A DNA stretch of 64,000 nucleotides from Pseudomonas sp. PB106 (GTDB lineage Bacteria > Pseudomonadota > Gammaproteobacteria > Pseudomonadales > Pseudomonadaceae): the NCBI RefSeq assembly GCF_009764645.1, contig NZ_RWIM01000209.1, positions 1-64,000 of the forward strand. Direction: 5' to 3'. Under the pieces are notes generated by a model. That model did not search any database. It saw only the letters and a program-made list of their open reading frames with translations, and was not told where the DNA came from. Every line of letters starts with the position of its first letter. Within the stretch, counting starts at the first letter, position 1. This document shows positions 1-8,179 of this stretch, in pieces. The translations under genes and the position numbers were made by a program.

Positions 1-214
1 GCACTCGATCCAACTGTGGGAGCTGGCTTGCCAGCGATAGCGGCCTGACAGCCGACCACTCCCTAACTGAAACACTCGATCCAACTGTAGGAGCTAGCCC
101 TGCTGGCGATAGCGGCCTGACAGCCGACCACTCTCTAACTGCATGCACTCAATCCAACTGTGGGAGCCAGCCCTGCTGGCGATGGTGGCCTCACAGCCAA
201 CCACTCTCTAACTG
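1..214. repeat. Three tandem REP-like units of about 71-73 bp
   Basis: Three near-identical units follow one another, with matching motifs beginning near 2, 73 and 146. Each carries a REP-type core (GTGGGAGCTGGCTTGCCAGC or a close variant) and ends in a conserved CTAACTG. The third unit has diverged most. The array runs straight into a truncated reading frame. The unit type resembles the palindromic REP elements scattered through fluorescent pseudomonads; a tandem head-to-tail arrangement is less usual than the inverted pairs seen elsewhere in this window. Confidence 0.85.
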
Positions 215-411
215 AAATTCTACTTACCCAAGCCTGCGAAACGCTTGCCTCTGCGAATGTCATGGCCACTGAGTTGGCATTCACGCTGAACGGACTCACA
301 TGCAGCGCGCTGTTGGGCATTCAGCAAATGATTTTCCTCGCGGAGTCATCGGTGAATCGCGTCCTCGATCAAGCTGATCCGCAAACTGACACCCACAAAA
401 AAGCCCGTTGA
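211..411 (+). pseudogene. Remnant of a DUF6124-like Pseudomonas protein, 5' part missing
   Basis: The frame encodes about 66 residues whose core (LLTQACETLASANVMATEL, then LLGIQQMIFLAE and VNRVLDQ) resembles the C-terminal half of DUF6124 proteins, small helical proteins of unknown function common in Pseudomonas. The usual N-terminal half, with its proline-rich segment, is absent: upstream the frame reads into the third REP-like unit, and the homologous stretch starts where the repeat ends. Either the repeat array replaced the 5' end, or the rest lies beyond the left edge. The family assignment is from memory of its sequence pattern. Confidence 0.5.
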
Positions 412-437
412 ACCTGGGAGGTCCAGCGGGCTTTTTT
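397..437. terminator. Bidirectional rho-independent terminator
   Basis: A stem with AAAAAAGCCCG on one side and CGGGCTTTTTT on the other has A and T tracts at both ends. It can therefore end both the DUF6124 remnant (plus strand) and the DUF4197 gene (minus strand) that converge here. Confidence 0.85.
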
Positions 438-450
438 ATCGTGCAAGACC

Positions 451-1140
451 TTACAACGTCCCAAACACTTTCTTCGCCAGACTGGTCGCCGCTGCAGCCG
501 GGTTCTGGCGGATGGTTTCTTCCTGTTTGCCGATCATTTCGAACAAGCCATTCAGCGCTTGTTCGGTCACGTAGTTCTCGACATTCGCACTCTTCGCGTC
601 CACCACACCGAACGCGGCAGCCTGGCCGGCGAACGAGTTGTACTTCTGCGCCACGCCAACCTTGTCGGTCGCCTGTTTGACGATCGGCAGGAACTTGGCG
701 CGGATCTGTTCGCGGCTGGATTTGTCGAGGTATTGCGTGGCTGAGTCATTGCCGCCGCTGAGGATGCCTTTGGCGTCTGCCACGCTCATTTTTTTCACGG
801 CGTCGACGAGGATCGGCTGGGCCTGAGTCACGGCGCCTTCGGCCGCTTTGTTCATCGCGGTTTCCAGTTCTTCGACCTGGGCGCCCATGCCGAAGGCTTT
901 CATCTTGCTCGCGGCTTTGCCGAGTTTGCCCGGCAGTTCGATCTTCACGTCCGGGTTGTTGCTGAAACCACCTGGCGTGCCCAATTGTTTGACGGCGATT
1001 TGCGCGCCTTGGGTCAGGGCATCCTTGAGGCCGCCAGTGGCGTCTTTCTGTGACAGGTCGCTCAGCGAGAGGGCGAGGGCGTTGGCGCAGATCATCAGGC
1101 CCGCGCACAGGCCGGCAAAGCGAAGGGTAGGGCGGAGCAT
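451..1140 (-). CDS. DUF4197 domain-containing exported protein
   Basis: A 229-residue protein with a cleavable signal peptide (hydrophobic residues about 8-24, ending ANALA). The rest matches the DUF4197 pattern throughout: a helical body with GLKDALTQG, a PILVDAVKKMSVADAKGILSGG stretch split here as two adjoining motifs, and NGLFEMIGKQEETIRQNP near the C-terminus. Function is unknown; export suggests a periplasmic or envelope location. Length and motifs are complete. It is followed on its own strand by the bidirectional terminator and preceded closely by the YbaY-type lipoprotein gene, with which it may be co-transcribed. Confidence 0.85.
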   Translation of the reverse strand: MLRPTLRFAGLCAGLMICANALALSLSDLSQKDATGGLKDALTQGAQIAVKQLGTPGGFSNNPDVKIELPGKLGKAASKMKAFGMGAQVEELETAMNKAAEGAVTQAQPILVDAVKKMSVADAKGILSGGNDSATQYLDKSSREQIRAKFLPIVKQATDKVGVAQKYNSFAGQAAAFGVVDAKSANVENYVTEQALNGLFEMIGKQEETIRQNPAAAATSLAKKVFGTL

Positions 1141-1181
1141 GACGGCTTCCTTGTTGCGGTAAAGGGGTGACGGACAATGAA

Positions 1182-1580
1182 TCAGCGAATGGCGTCGACG
1201 CGGATTTTCAGCGGTTGCGGATCGTTGCCGTCGAGTTGTACGGCATGGTTTTCGGTGGTGATGAACATCAACTCACCGTTGACTTCGATACGCGCGCTGA
1301 CCGAATAGCGGTGGCCCGGTTTGACCTGGGCGGGATCGTAGCTCAAATGGAAGGGCAGCGGCACCTGGCCTTGAACCGGACCCTTCTGCTCGTCGAGCAC
1401 CACTGCCGGCGCATCCGCCAGGGAAACATCCTGCAGGCTCACGCTCAAGGTCGCGCTCGGTGGCAGGGCGATGCGTTGCAGATAGAACACTTCGCCGTCG
1501 AGGCTGGCCTTGCTGGCTGGGGTGGTCGATTGGCAGGCGCTGAGCAATGTAGCAGCGGCGAGCAGGGTCAATTTTTTCAT
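1182..1580 (-). CDS. YbaY-family lipoprotein
   Basis: A 132-residue protein with a lipoprotein signal (MKKLTLLAAATLLSAC, lipidated Cys16). The mature part carries the YbaY/YscW-like beta-sandwich pattern: LQRIALPPSATLSVSLQDVS, then LSYDPAQVKPGHRYSVSARI. YbaY proteins are small outer-membrane-targeted lipoproteins of poorly defined function. The next gene upstream encodes a larger protein with the same type of domain, so the two probably share an ancestor and perhaps a transcript. Confidence 0.8.
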   Translation of the reverse strand: MKKLTLLAAATLLSACQSTTPASKASLDGEVFYLQRIALPPSATLSVSLQDVSLADAPAVVLDEQKGPVQGQVPLPFHLSYDPAQVKPGHRYSVSARIEVNGELMFITTENHAVQLDGNDPQPLKIRVDAIR

Positions 1581-1631
1581 CGGAACCTCTAATACTTTTG
1601 CGCCGGAAGAATCCCGGCGCCGAAGGGAAAT

Positions 1632-2318
1632 CTAGCGGATTTTGCCATTAGCGTCAGTGAACAAACGTAATGGTTTTTCCAGGCGCTGCGAAATCCAATG
1701 CGATAGTCGCGCACGCAAGTTACGCGAAACCGGGGCAAGTTCGACATACCACGGCGTGACCAGAATGGATTGGTGGTAGCGGTTTTCAATGCCGCTCAAT
1801 GTATAGCGTTTGCCCGCAACGACGCTGTCAGGATCGTATTCCATATAGAACGAAGTGGCTGTTTGTTCATCGTGGGTGGCACTGGCCAGTTCAGCATTGG
1901 GGTTGTCCGCATCGTGCAGACTGATCGTCACGGCTTCATGCTCGGCAATAGCGCGAGGCTCTTGCACTTCGACATACAGAAAGCCAATCGGGCTCAAATG
2001 CAGCGTCTGCCGGTGCGGGGCTTTATTGACGATAACAAAGTAGTCCAGTTCCACCAGCAAAGGCTGTTGGTCATGGAACATCTGCACGTTGATCTGGTAC
2101 TTCACGCCGACATCGCTGTAGTGATGCGGAAATGAGAACTTCCAGCCAACATCGAAGATTGAAGAGTGTCGCCAGTCTTTGACGTTGATTGGCGACTTCG
2201 AATTGACGACTTTGACGCTGACAACCGTTTCATGCTCGCCGCCTTGGGGTGCGCGGAAGTTAGCGGGCAAACGGAAGTCGACAGTAACGGTGGGAGTTTT
2301 TTTCTGCAAAAGGCTCAT
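1632..2318 (-). CDS. Cytosolic protein with YbaY-like repeats
   Basis: A 228-residue protein without a signal peptide or membrane segment. The second half (about residues 108-205) shares the YbaY pattern with the neighbouring lipoprotein: VTISLHDADNPNAELAS, then YMEYDPDSVVAGKRYTLSGI, aligning with YDPAQVKPGHRYSVSARI next door. The first half (about 10-105) looks like a diverged second beta-sandwich. Function is not known. A soluble, double-domain relative beside a one-domain lipoprotein is unusual, and the domain reading is inference from pattern alone. Confidence 0.6.
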   Translation of the reverse strand: MSLLQKKTPTVTVDFRLPANFRAPQGGEHETVVSVKVVNSKSPINVKDWRHSSIFDVGWKFSFPHHYSDVGVKYQINVQMFHDQQPLLVELDYFVIVNKAPHRQTLHLSPIGFLYVEVQEPRAIAEHEAVTISLHDADNPNAELASATHDEQTATSFYMEYDPDSVVAGKRYTLSGIENRYHQSILVTPWYVELAPVSRNLRARLSHWISQRLEKPLRLFTDANGKIR

Positions 2319-2415
2319 CTCGATATCCTTATCGTGATTATTAAAGTGAGCCTATTTATCCACGAATCAACTAACGAGAAAACCCGGCAAGCTCCCCGTT
2401 AGTTGTCGGCAAGTT

Positions 2416-4914
2416 TCAGACCTCGGCGCTGACCGCCGTTTCTGCCGCATCTTCACTGCGATGCAAGGCGACCTGACGGATCGACAAACGAATATCCGCT
2501 GGCAGCACACGCTTGGCTGCACCTTCGGCCAGCTCGCCGAGCAGTTCGTGATAGCTCAGTTTGCCGGCCTCATCGCGGCGCAGCACGTCGAGGTCGAGCA
2601 GCGTCTGGATGAAGTGGCGGAACAGACTCTTGTCGAAGAACTCCGGAGCGTTGAGGCCATGGAGGATCGACAGGCGTTGGGCCATGACGGTGCAGAGGTC
2701 TTCCAGCTCTTCGGCGCTGATGCTGTTCTGGCCGCTGTTGAGCAGCAAGGAGACGGTCATGTAGAAGCGCTGCAGGGTCTGGGCGATGCTCTTCGACAGC
2801 AGCGTCAGCAGTACGAAATGCCGCGAACTTGGCGCCGGACGCAGATAGACATCTTTCTCGAAACGCAGCAGGCCTTGCTCGACAAACGCTTCCAGCCACT
2901 GATCGACAACGCCGTCCAGTTCGTCCAGCGACCAGCGAATAAACAGCTCCGACTGCAAGTACGGATACAGTGCGCGGGTGTAGCGCAGGATCTGTTCGCG
3001 GCTCATGCGCGAAGCACTCTGGAAGAAGCTCGCCAGCAGCGCCGGCAGGGCGAAGATGTGCAATACGTTGTTGCGGTAATAGGTCATCAGGACGGCGTTC
3101 TGCTCGTCCAGATAAAGAATCTTGCCCAGCGCATCGTTCTGCTCGGACAGCAGATCCATGTCCTTCACGTGCTCGATCAGCGCCCGGCCACCGCCTTCCG
3201 GCAGCGTGGTGTGCGGCGAGTAAGGGACCTTGCGCAGCAGCGCCAGATACAGATCCAGTACGCGCGCCATGGCGCGATCGTCGAGCGCCAGGCGCGTAGT
3301 CGACAGCAGTGCCAGCGCCACCAGATTGACCGGGTTGATCGCGGCGGCTTCATTCAGGTGCTGCGCGACTTTTTCGCCAAGCCGATTGGTGGTTTCATTA
3401 AGCCACGCCGGTTTGTACTGCGGGCCGAGTTCCTGCTGGCGCCAGTCCGGTTGCTCGGCGTCGAGGAATTCTGCGAGTTTGATCGGCTCGCCGAAGTTGA
3501 CAGCGACTTGACCGAAGCGCTGCTTGAGCGCGCCGATGACTTTGAAAATATCGAAGATCGATTCTTTCTTCTTGCTCGCCCCGCGCAATTCGCCGAGGTA
3601 GGTACGCCCTTCCAGCACGCGCTCGTAACCGATGTACACCGGCACAAACACGATTGGCATCCGCGACGAACGCAGAAAGCTGCGCATGGTGATCGCGAGC
3701 ATGCCGGTTTTTGGTTGCAGCATACGTCCGGTGCGCGAGCGGCCGCCCTCGACGAAGTATTCGACCGGGAAACCTTTGGTGAACAGGGTGTGCAGGTATT
3801 CGTTGAACACCGAGGTGTACAGCGGATTGCCCTTGAATGTGCGGCGCATGAAGAACGCGCCGCCACGCCGCAGCAGGCTGCCGATCACCGGCATGTTCAA
3901 GTTGATCCCCGCGGCGATGTGCGGCGGGGTCAGGCCGTTGCGGAACAGCAGGTACGAGAGCAGCAGGTAGTCGATGTGGCTGCGGTGGCACGGCACGTAG
4001 ATCACTTCGTGACCCTGGGCAACCTTCTGCACGCCTTCGATGTGGTTGACCTTGATGCCGTCGTAAATCTTGTTCCAGAACCAGCTCAGCACCACTTCCA
4101 GAAAGCGGATCGCGGTGTAGGTGTAGTCCGAGGCGATCTCGTTGCCGTAGCGCAGGGCCTGGGCCTTGGCTTTCTCTGGGGAGATGTTTTCGCGCTCGGC
4201 TTCCTCGAGGATCGCTTGCTTAACCAGCGGCTGATTGAGCAGGCCTTTGACCAGATTTCGACGGTGGGAAATGTCCGGGCCGATTACAGCGGCTTTGAGA
4301 TTGCGGAAGTGCACGCGCAGGATTCGCTGGGCCATGCGCACGGTGCGTTCGTGGCCCTTGTTGTGATCGATCAGCTCGCGCAGATGGATCGGCGCGGAGA
4401 ACTGCACACGGGTTTTACGCCCGAGAACAATAATGCTCAGCAGCCGGCGCAAACGCCCGGTGACGGCCCAACTGTCGGCGAACAACAGTTTCCACGGACT
4501 GTTTTCGCTGTCCGGCGATTGGCCCCAGAACACGCTGACCGGAATGATCTGCGCGTCTTCGGCAGCGTTCTGGGTGAGGGCGCTCACGAGGCGGGTCAGG
4601 GTCGGCGGTGCGCCACGTTTGTCCTGGCGACCGAGCCAGTCCGGATCCGGCGTCAGGTAGAAAAACGCCGCCGGTTCAATCAGCGAACCCACCGACACCG
4701 GCAGCACCGGACGCGGCAGGCCGGCCTTGGTGCACTCGGTGTCGAGCACGGCCAGATCGGTCAGCGAAGGGTTTTGCAGGACGTAGAACACCGGACGACT
4801 GCGGTCGAGGTTGAGGGTGAACGACGACTGATTGATCGTCTCCGAGCGAACCCAGAGATACAACAGTCGGCGCAGGGTGCCAAACACAAGACGGCGGAAC
4901 GGGGAACGGGTCAT
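2416..4914 (-). CDS. plsB: Glycerol-3-phosphate 1-O-acyltransferase PlsB
   Basis: An 832-residue inner-membrane enzyme that acylates position 1 of sn-glycerol 3-phosphate from acyl-CoA or acyl-ACP, the first step of phospholipid synthesis. The catalytic HX4D box is HRSHID (His310, Asp315). Substrate-binding blocks follow: FFMRRTFKGNPLY, then VEGGRSRTGRMLQPKTG, then the IVFVPVYIGYE region. Length and motif order match gammaproteobacterial PlsB. A very long opposite-strand open frame over this gene is judged a codon-bias shadow. It is a single-gene unit, with the cold-shock gene divergent upstream. Confidence 0.97.
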   Translation of the reverse strand: MTRSPFRRLVFGTLRRLLYLWVRSETINQSSFTLNLDRSRPVFYVLQNPSLTDLAVLDTECTKAGLPRPVLPVSVGSLIEPAAFFYLTPDPDWLGRQDKRGAPPTLTRLVSALTQNAAEDAQIIPVSVFWGQSPDSENSPWKLLFADSWAVTGRLRRLLSIIVLGRKTRVQFSAPIHLRELIDHNKGHERTVRMAQRILRVHFRNLKAAVIGPDISHRRNLVKGLLNQPLVKQAILEEAERENISPEKAKAQALRYGNEIASDYTYTAIRFLEVVLSWFWNKIYDGIKVNHIEGVQKVAQGHEVIYVPCHRSHIDYLLLSYLLFRNGLTPPHIAAGINLNMPVIGSLLRRGGAFFMRRTFKGNPLYTSVFNEYLHTLFTKGFPVEYFVEGGRSRTGRMLQPKTGMLAITMRSFLRSSRMPIVFVPVYIGYERVLEGRTYLGELRGASKKKESIFDIFKVIGALKQRFGQVAVNFGEPIKLAEFLDAEQPDWRQQELGPQYKPAWLNETTNRLGEKVAQHLNEAAAINPVNLVALALLSTTRLALDDRAMARVLDLYLALLRKVPYSPHTTLPEGGGRALIEHVKDMDLLSEQNDALGKILYLDEQNAVLMTYYRNNVLHIFALPALLASFFQSASRMSREQILRYTRALYPYLQSELFIRWSLDELDGVVDQWLEAFVEQGLLRFEKDVYLRPAPSSRHFVLLTLLSKSIAQTLQRFYMTVSLLLNSGQNSISAEELEDLCTVMAQRLSILHGLNAPEFFDKSLFRHFIQTLLDLDVLRRDEAGKLSYHELLGELAEGAAKRVLPADIRLSIRQVALHRSEDAAETAVSAEV

Positions 4915-5016
4915 ACGGCTTCTGCGTGAGTGAATAAAACCGAGCGTTTGCTCGGGTGGGCGACAGTTTGCCGTATTAGGCGAAAATCGGCAAAAAAGCG
5001 GCGAAGTATTCTCCTG

Positions 5017-5044
5017 TTGAGACTTTTTGCGCCTGTCATATACT
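5017..5044 (+). promoter_or_regulatory. Sigma-70-type promoter of the cold-shock gene
   Basis: TTGAGA and TATACT are separated by 16 bases. Transcription would start near 5051, giving a 5' leader of about 100 bases, as is common for cold-shock genes. A SD (AAGGAG) lies 9 bases before the start codon. Confidence 0.65.
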
Positions 5045-5151
5045 CGGCGCTCTGTCGCCGCGGCCCTTTATGGACGTCGGACACAGGCTGACGTTCCGCA
5101 AAGGCTTTCCTGCGAAAAGCCTGTTTAATAATAAAAAAGGAGTATGAACAG

Positions 5152-5361
5152 ATGGCAACACGTGAAACCGGCAACGTGAAGTGGTTCAACGACGCCAAGG
5201 GCTACGGCTTTATCCAGCGCGAAGACGGAGTGGACGTGTTCGTGCACTACCGCGCGATTCGCGGCGAAGGGCATCGGTCGCTGACTGAAGGCCAGCAGGT
5301 TGAATACGCGGTGATTACTGGCGAGAAGGGATTGCAGGCGGAAGACGTTGTAGGCTTGTAA
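5152..5361 (+). CDS. CspA-family cold-shock domain protein
   Basis: A 69-residue single cold-shock domain that binds single-stranded nucleic acid. RNP1 is KGYGFIQ (residues 16-22) and RNP2 is VFVHY (29-33). The usual Phe-X-His pattern is kept, but RNP2 ends in Tyr and is followed by RAIRGEGHRS, close to the CapB/CspD-like subgroup of pseudomonads. The start is set by AAGGAG nine bases upstream; a nearer ATG lies out of frame. A long leader suggests post-transcriptional control. The paralog name cannot be fixed from sequence alone. Confidence 0.9.
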   Translation: MATRETGNVKWFNDAKGYGFIQREDGVDVFVHYRAIRGEGHRSLTEGQQVEYAVITGEKGLQAEDVVGL

Positions 5362-5362
5362 T

Positions 5363-5468
5363 GATCGTTCCCACGCTCTGCGTGGGAATGCCTCAACGGA
5401 CGCTCCGCGTTCGCTTTGGGACGCAGAGCGTCCCGGACTGCATTCCCACGCGGAGCGTGGGAACGATC
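5363..5468. repeat. REP pair (BIME), GATCGTTCCCACGC family
   Basis: An inverted pair begins GATCGTTCCCACGC and ends GCGTGGGAACGATC, with an inner inverted GGACGCTCCGCG segment. The same family recurs downstream of tcdA. It lies between two convergent genes directly after the cold-shock stop codon, and could act as transcript-end protection or a terminator. Confidence 0.85.
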
Positions 5469-5555
5469 AAAGATCGCAGCCTTCGGCAGCTCCTACAGGT
5501 GTACACATGACCCTGTAGGAGCTGCCGAAGGCTCGGGCCGCGATCGGACGATCTT
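5469..5555. repeat. REP hairpin, GGAGCTGCCGAAGGC family
   Basis: AGATCGCAGCCTTCGGCAGC on one side and GTAGGAGCTGCCGAAGGC on the other form a long hairpin. Related copies lie downstream of dapE's 5' end region and after ispD. It abuts the previous REP pair, so two unrelated families are stacked in one intergenic gap. Confidence 0.85.
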
Positions 5556-5561
5556 TTGCTT

Positions 5562-5939
5562 TTAAGCCGTTTTCCAGGTGATCTCTTCTTCACCGTCTGC
5601 GCTGATGCGCATCCAGCGATCCGCCGTTTCCTCACCTTCTTCCTCGACCCACGTCCCCGGCGCGCAACGCACTTCCACGTTCAGCGCAGCAAACGCGGCG
5701 CGGGCGCAGGCGATGTCGTCGTCCCATGGGGTCTGGTCGCTTTCCAGGTACAGGCTGTTCCATTTGCCCACGGCTTTCGGCAGCCAGGTCACCGGCACGT
5801 TGCCGGCCTTGCACTTGTAGGTCTGGCCTTTCTGTACCCAGTCGCTGCACGGGCCAAGGGCTTCGCCGAGCCAGGCGGAAATGGCCTTGTGGTCGACGTC
5901 GGCGTCTTTCAGGTAAATCTCGATATCCGGTTGGCGCAT
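5562..5939 (-). CDS. Conserved hypothetical acidic protein
   Basis: A 125-residue, acidic, soluble protein without signal peptide or membrane segment. The start MRQPDIEIYLKDAD is preferred over a longer frame because GAGGA lies just upstream. It begins with a beta strand and helix (AISAWLGEALG), has Cys in a GQTYKCKAGNVPVTW stretch and ends in DRWMRISADGEEEITW. I do not recognise a named domain; I believe similar proteins are widespread in pseudomonads. It lies downstream of rlmA on the same strand after a short gap and may share its transcript. Confidence 0.75.
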   Translation of the reverse strand: MRQPDIEIYLKDADVDHKAISAWLGEALGPCSDWVQKGQTYKCKAGNVPVTWLPKAVGKWNSLYLESDQTPWDDDIACARAAFAALNVEVRCAPGTWVEEEGEETADRWMRISADGEEEITWKTA

Positions 5940-6015
5940 GGATGTCCTCACTGCGGGTCTGAAAAATCCATTCGCGGATTTAGCCGGCCCCGGGCACGTG
6001 CCCGAGACCAAAAGT

Positions 6016-6825
6016 TTATTGAAGAACGAAATAATCGTAGCGCATCGACACGGTGGTCTCGAACGGCTCGGCCTGTTCGATCACTGCCGCACGCCGCTCG
6101 GCACTGGCGCGCCAGCCGTGGGGCGTCATCGCCAACAGGTTGGCGCGATCCTCGGGCTTGTCCAGCGTCAGTTTGAATTCCAGGGTTTCACTGTGCGCCA
6201 GCGCCATGCCCTCCGGCACTAGGGCCAGATGCTTGTCGTCGGTGTACTCGCGCACTTCGTCGTACAGGCGTTCGCGCAGTTCCATCAGATGGCCGCTGGT
6301 CGGGCCGACTTTCATCAGACCGCCGCCAACACTGAGCAGACGCTTGGCCTCTTCCCAGTCCAGCGGACTGAAAACGCTGGCGAGAAACTGGCAACTGCCC
6401 GACGCCAACGGCACCCGGGCCATACTGGCGATCAACCAAGTGATTGCCGGGTTGCGTTTGCAGGCGCGCTTGACGGCTTCGCGGGAGATGTCCAGCGCGT
6501 AACCATCAGCGTTCGGCAAGGCCTCGGCGATCTGTGCGGTGTAATAACCCTCGCCACAACCGATGTCGACCCAGCGATCCGGCGCGTAACTCGTCGCCAG
6601 TTCGGCCAGACGCTTGGCCACCGGCGCGTAATGCCCGGCGTTCAAGAAGTCGCGACGCGCCTCGACCATGGCCTGGTTATCGCCAGGGTCGCGGCTGTTC
6701 TTGTGCTGCACCGGCAGCAGGTTGAGGTAACCCTGGCGCGCACGGTCGAAGCGGTGGCCGGCGGGGCAGACCACGCCGTTGTCCACCGCATTCAGCGGTT
6801 CACTGCAAATGGGGCACGCGAGCAT
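6016..6825 (-). CDS. rlmA: 23S rRNA (guanine-N1)-methyltransferase RlmA
   Basis: A 269-residue SAM-dependent enzyme methylating G745 of 23S rRNA in the family's E. coli member. The N-terminal zinc ribbon uses Cys4, Cys7, Cys20 and His24. The Rossmann methyltransferase part has the SAM motif WVDIGCGEGYYTAQIAEALP, then GYALDISREAVKRA. The intervening NSRDPGDNQAMVEARRDFL is typical of RlmA/TlrB proteins. The start codon overlaps the dapE stop by one base (TGATG), implying translational coupling. Membership of the RlmA rather than the TlrB specificity class is inferred. Confidence 0.92.
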   Translation of the reverse strand: MLACPICSEPLNAVDNGVVCPAGHRFDRARQGYLNLLPVQHKNSRDPGDNQAMVEARRDFLNAGHYAPVAKRLAELATSYAPDRWVDIGCGEGYYTAQIAEALPNADGYALDISREAVKRACKRNPAITWLIASMARVPLASGSCQFLASVFSPLDWEEAKRLLSVGGGLMKVGPTSGHLMELRERLYDEVREYTDDKHLALVPEGMALAHSETLEFKLTLDKPEDRANLLAMTPHGWRASAERRAAVIEQAEPFETTVSMRYDYFVLQ

Positions 6826-7976
6826 CAGGCGAGCAACTTGATCAGGGTCTGGTAGTAGATCTCGGTCAGCACGTCGAGATCCGCCGCCAGCACGCGCTCG
6901 TTGACCTGGTGAATGGTCGCGTTGACCGGGCCCAGTTCAACCACTTGCGTGCCCATGGTCGCGATGAAACGGCCATCCGAGGTGCCGCCGCTGGTCGACG
7001 CCTTGGTCTCGCGACCGGTGATGTCCTTGATGCTTGCCGACACCGCGTCGAGCAGTGCGCCCGGTTCGGTGAGGAATGGCAGGCCGGACAAGGCCCAGTC
7101 GATGTGCCAGTCCAGATCGTGCTTGTCGAGGATATCGGCCACACGTTTCTGCAGGCCTTCGACGGTCGATTCGGTGGAGAAACGGAAGTTGAACACCGCC
7201 ACCAGATCGCCCGGAATCACGTTGGTCGCGCCGGTGCCGGAGTTGACGTTGGAGATCTGGAAACTGGTCGGCGGGAAGAAATCGTTGCCATGATCCCAAT
7301 GCTCGGCGGCCAGTTCGGCCAGCGCCGGAGCGGCGAGGTGGATCGGATTCTTCGCCAGATGGGGATAGGCCACGTGACCCTGAATGCCTTTGACCGTGAG
7401 CTTGGCGCCCAGCGAGCCGCGACGGCCGTTTTTCACCACGTCCCCAACCAAAGTGGTGCTGGACGGTTCGCCGACGATGCACCAGTCCAGACGCTCGTTA
7501 CGCGCAGCGAGACGCTCAACCACCGCTTTGGTGCCGTGGTGCGCCGGGCCTTCTTCGTCGCTGGTGATCAGGAACGCGACCTTGCCTTTGTGGTTCGGGT
7601 AATCGGCGACGAAACGCTCGGCGGCGACGGTCATCGATGCCAGGCTGCCTTTCATGTCCGCTGCGCCACGGCCGCAGAGCATGCCGTGTTCATCGATCAG
7701 CGCGTTGAACGGGTCGATCTGCCACGCCGTGACCGGGCCGGTCGGCACCACGTCGGTGTGGCCGGCGAAGCACAGCACCGGGCCGTCGTGGTTGCCGTGG
7801 GTCGCCCAGAAGTTATCCACATCCTCGATGCGCATCGGCTCGAGGGTGAAACCGGCATCGCCCAGGCGCTGCATCATCTGCTTCTGGCAATCGGCGTCGA
7901 CCGGCGTCACGGACGGACGGCGGATCAGGTCGATGGCGAGTTGGAGGGTCGGCGAAAGGTCGGCGTGGGCCGTCAT
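6825..7976 (-). CDS. dapE: Succinyl-diaminopimelate desuccinylase DapE
   Basis: A 383-residue M20 zinc hydrolase that removes succinate from N-succinyl-LL-diaminopimelate in lysine and peptidoglycan synthesis. Visible motifs are CFAGHTDVVPTG (metal His and Asp), CGRGAADMKGSLA, and SDEEGPA (catalytic Glu), with VGEPSST and STSGGTSDGRF further on. The ATG (MTAHADLSPTLQ) was chosen because upstream codons read through a REP element and CGGAG precedes this ATG; length then equals the family's. Its downstream partner rlmA overlaps it. dapC and dapD of the same pathway lie elsewhere in this window. Confidence 0.96.
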   Translation of the reverse strand: MTAHADLSPTLQLAIDLIRRPSVTPVDADCQKQMMQRLGDAGFTLEPMRIEDVDNFWATHGNHDGPVLCFAGHTDVVPTGPVTAWQIDPFNALIDEHGMLCGRGAADMKGSLASMTVAAERFVADYPNHKGKVAFLITSDEEGPAHHGTKAVVERLAARNERLDWCIVGEPSSTTLVGDVVKNGRRGSLGAKLTVKGIQGHVAYPHLAKNPIHLAAPALAELAAEHWDHGNDFFPPTSFQISNVNSGTGATNVIPGDLVAVFNFRFSTESTVEGLQKRVADILDKHDLDWHIDWALSGLPFLTEPGALLDAVSASIKDITGRETKASTSGGTSDGRFIATMGTQVVELGPVNATIHQVNERVLAADLDVLTEIYYQTLIKLLA

Positions 7977-8006
7977 GTAATAACTCCGGGTGCGCACGGT
8001 AAACCT

Positions 8007-8095
8007 GTAGGAGCTGCCGAAGGCTGCGATCTTTTGATTTTGTTTTTTAAAATCAACAGCAAGATCAAAAGATCGCAGCCTTCGGCAGCGCCTAC
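8007..8095. repeat. REP hairpin, GGAGCTGCCGAAGGC family
   Basis: GTAGGAGCTGCCGAAGGCTG pairs with CAGCCTTCGGCAGCGCCTAC across a TTTTTAAAATC centre. It is the second family member in the window and sits between ndvB's 3' end and dapE's 5' end. Confidence 0.88.
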
Positions 8096-8136
8096 CGAGT
8101 TTGTTGGCATTGAAAAAGGCGGTCATTCTAAAGCAA

Positions 8137-8160
8137 AACGGCGGCCCGAAGGCCGCCGTT
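8137..8160 (-). terminator. Terminator of ndvB
   Basis: AACGGCGGCC and GGCCGCCGTT form a tight hairpin just after the ndvB stop codon. Read on the minus strand it is followed by a T-rich tail, as expected of an intrinsic terminator. Confidence 0.75.
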
Positions 8161-8179
8161 TGACGTTATCCGTGACCGA

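Noticed and set aside
1..214. CRISPR array
   Set aside because: Units are near-identical over their full length with no unique spacers; they are REP-type repeats.
2461..4929. 822-codon open frame opposite plsB
   Set aside because: It mirrors the whole of plsB, has no recognisable domain and is explained by third-position G/C bias.
5393..5635. 80-codon frame across the REP cluster after the cold-shock gene
   Set aside because: It consists mostly of REP sequence and overlaps the supported minus-strand gene out of frame.
7977..8126. 50-codon N-terminal extension of DapE
   Set aside because: These codons read through a REP hairpin; the ATG at 7976 has an SD and the right length.
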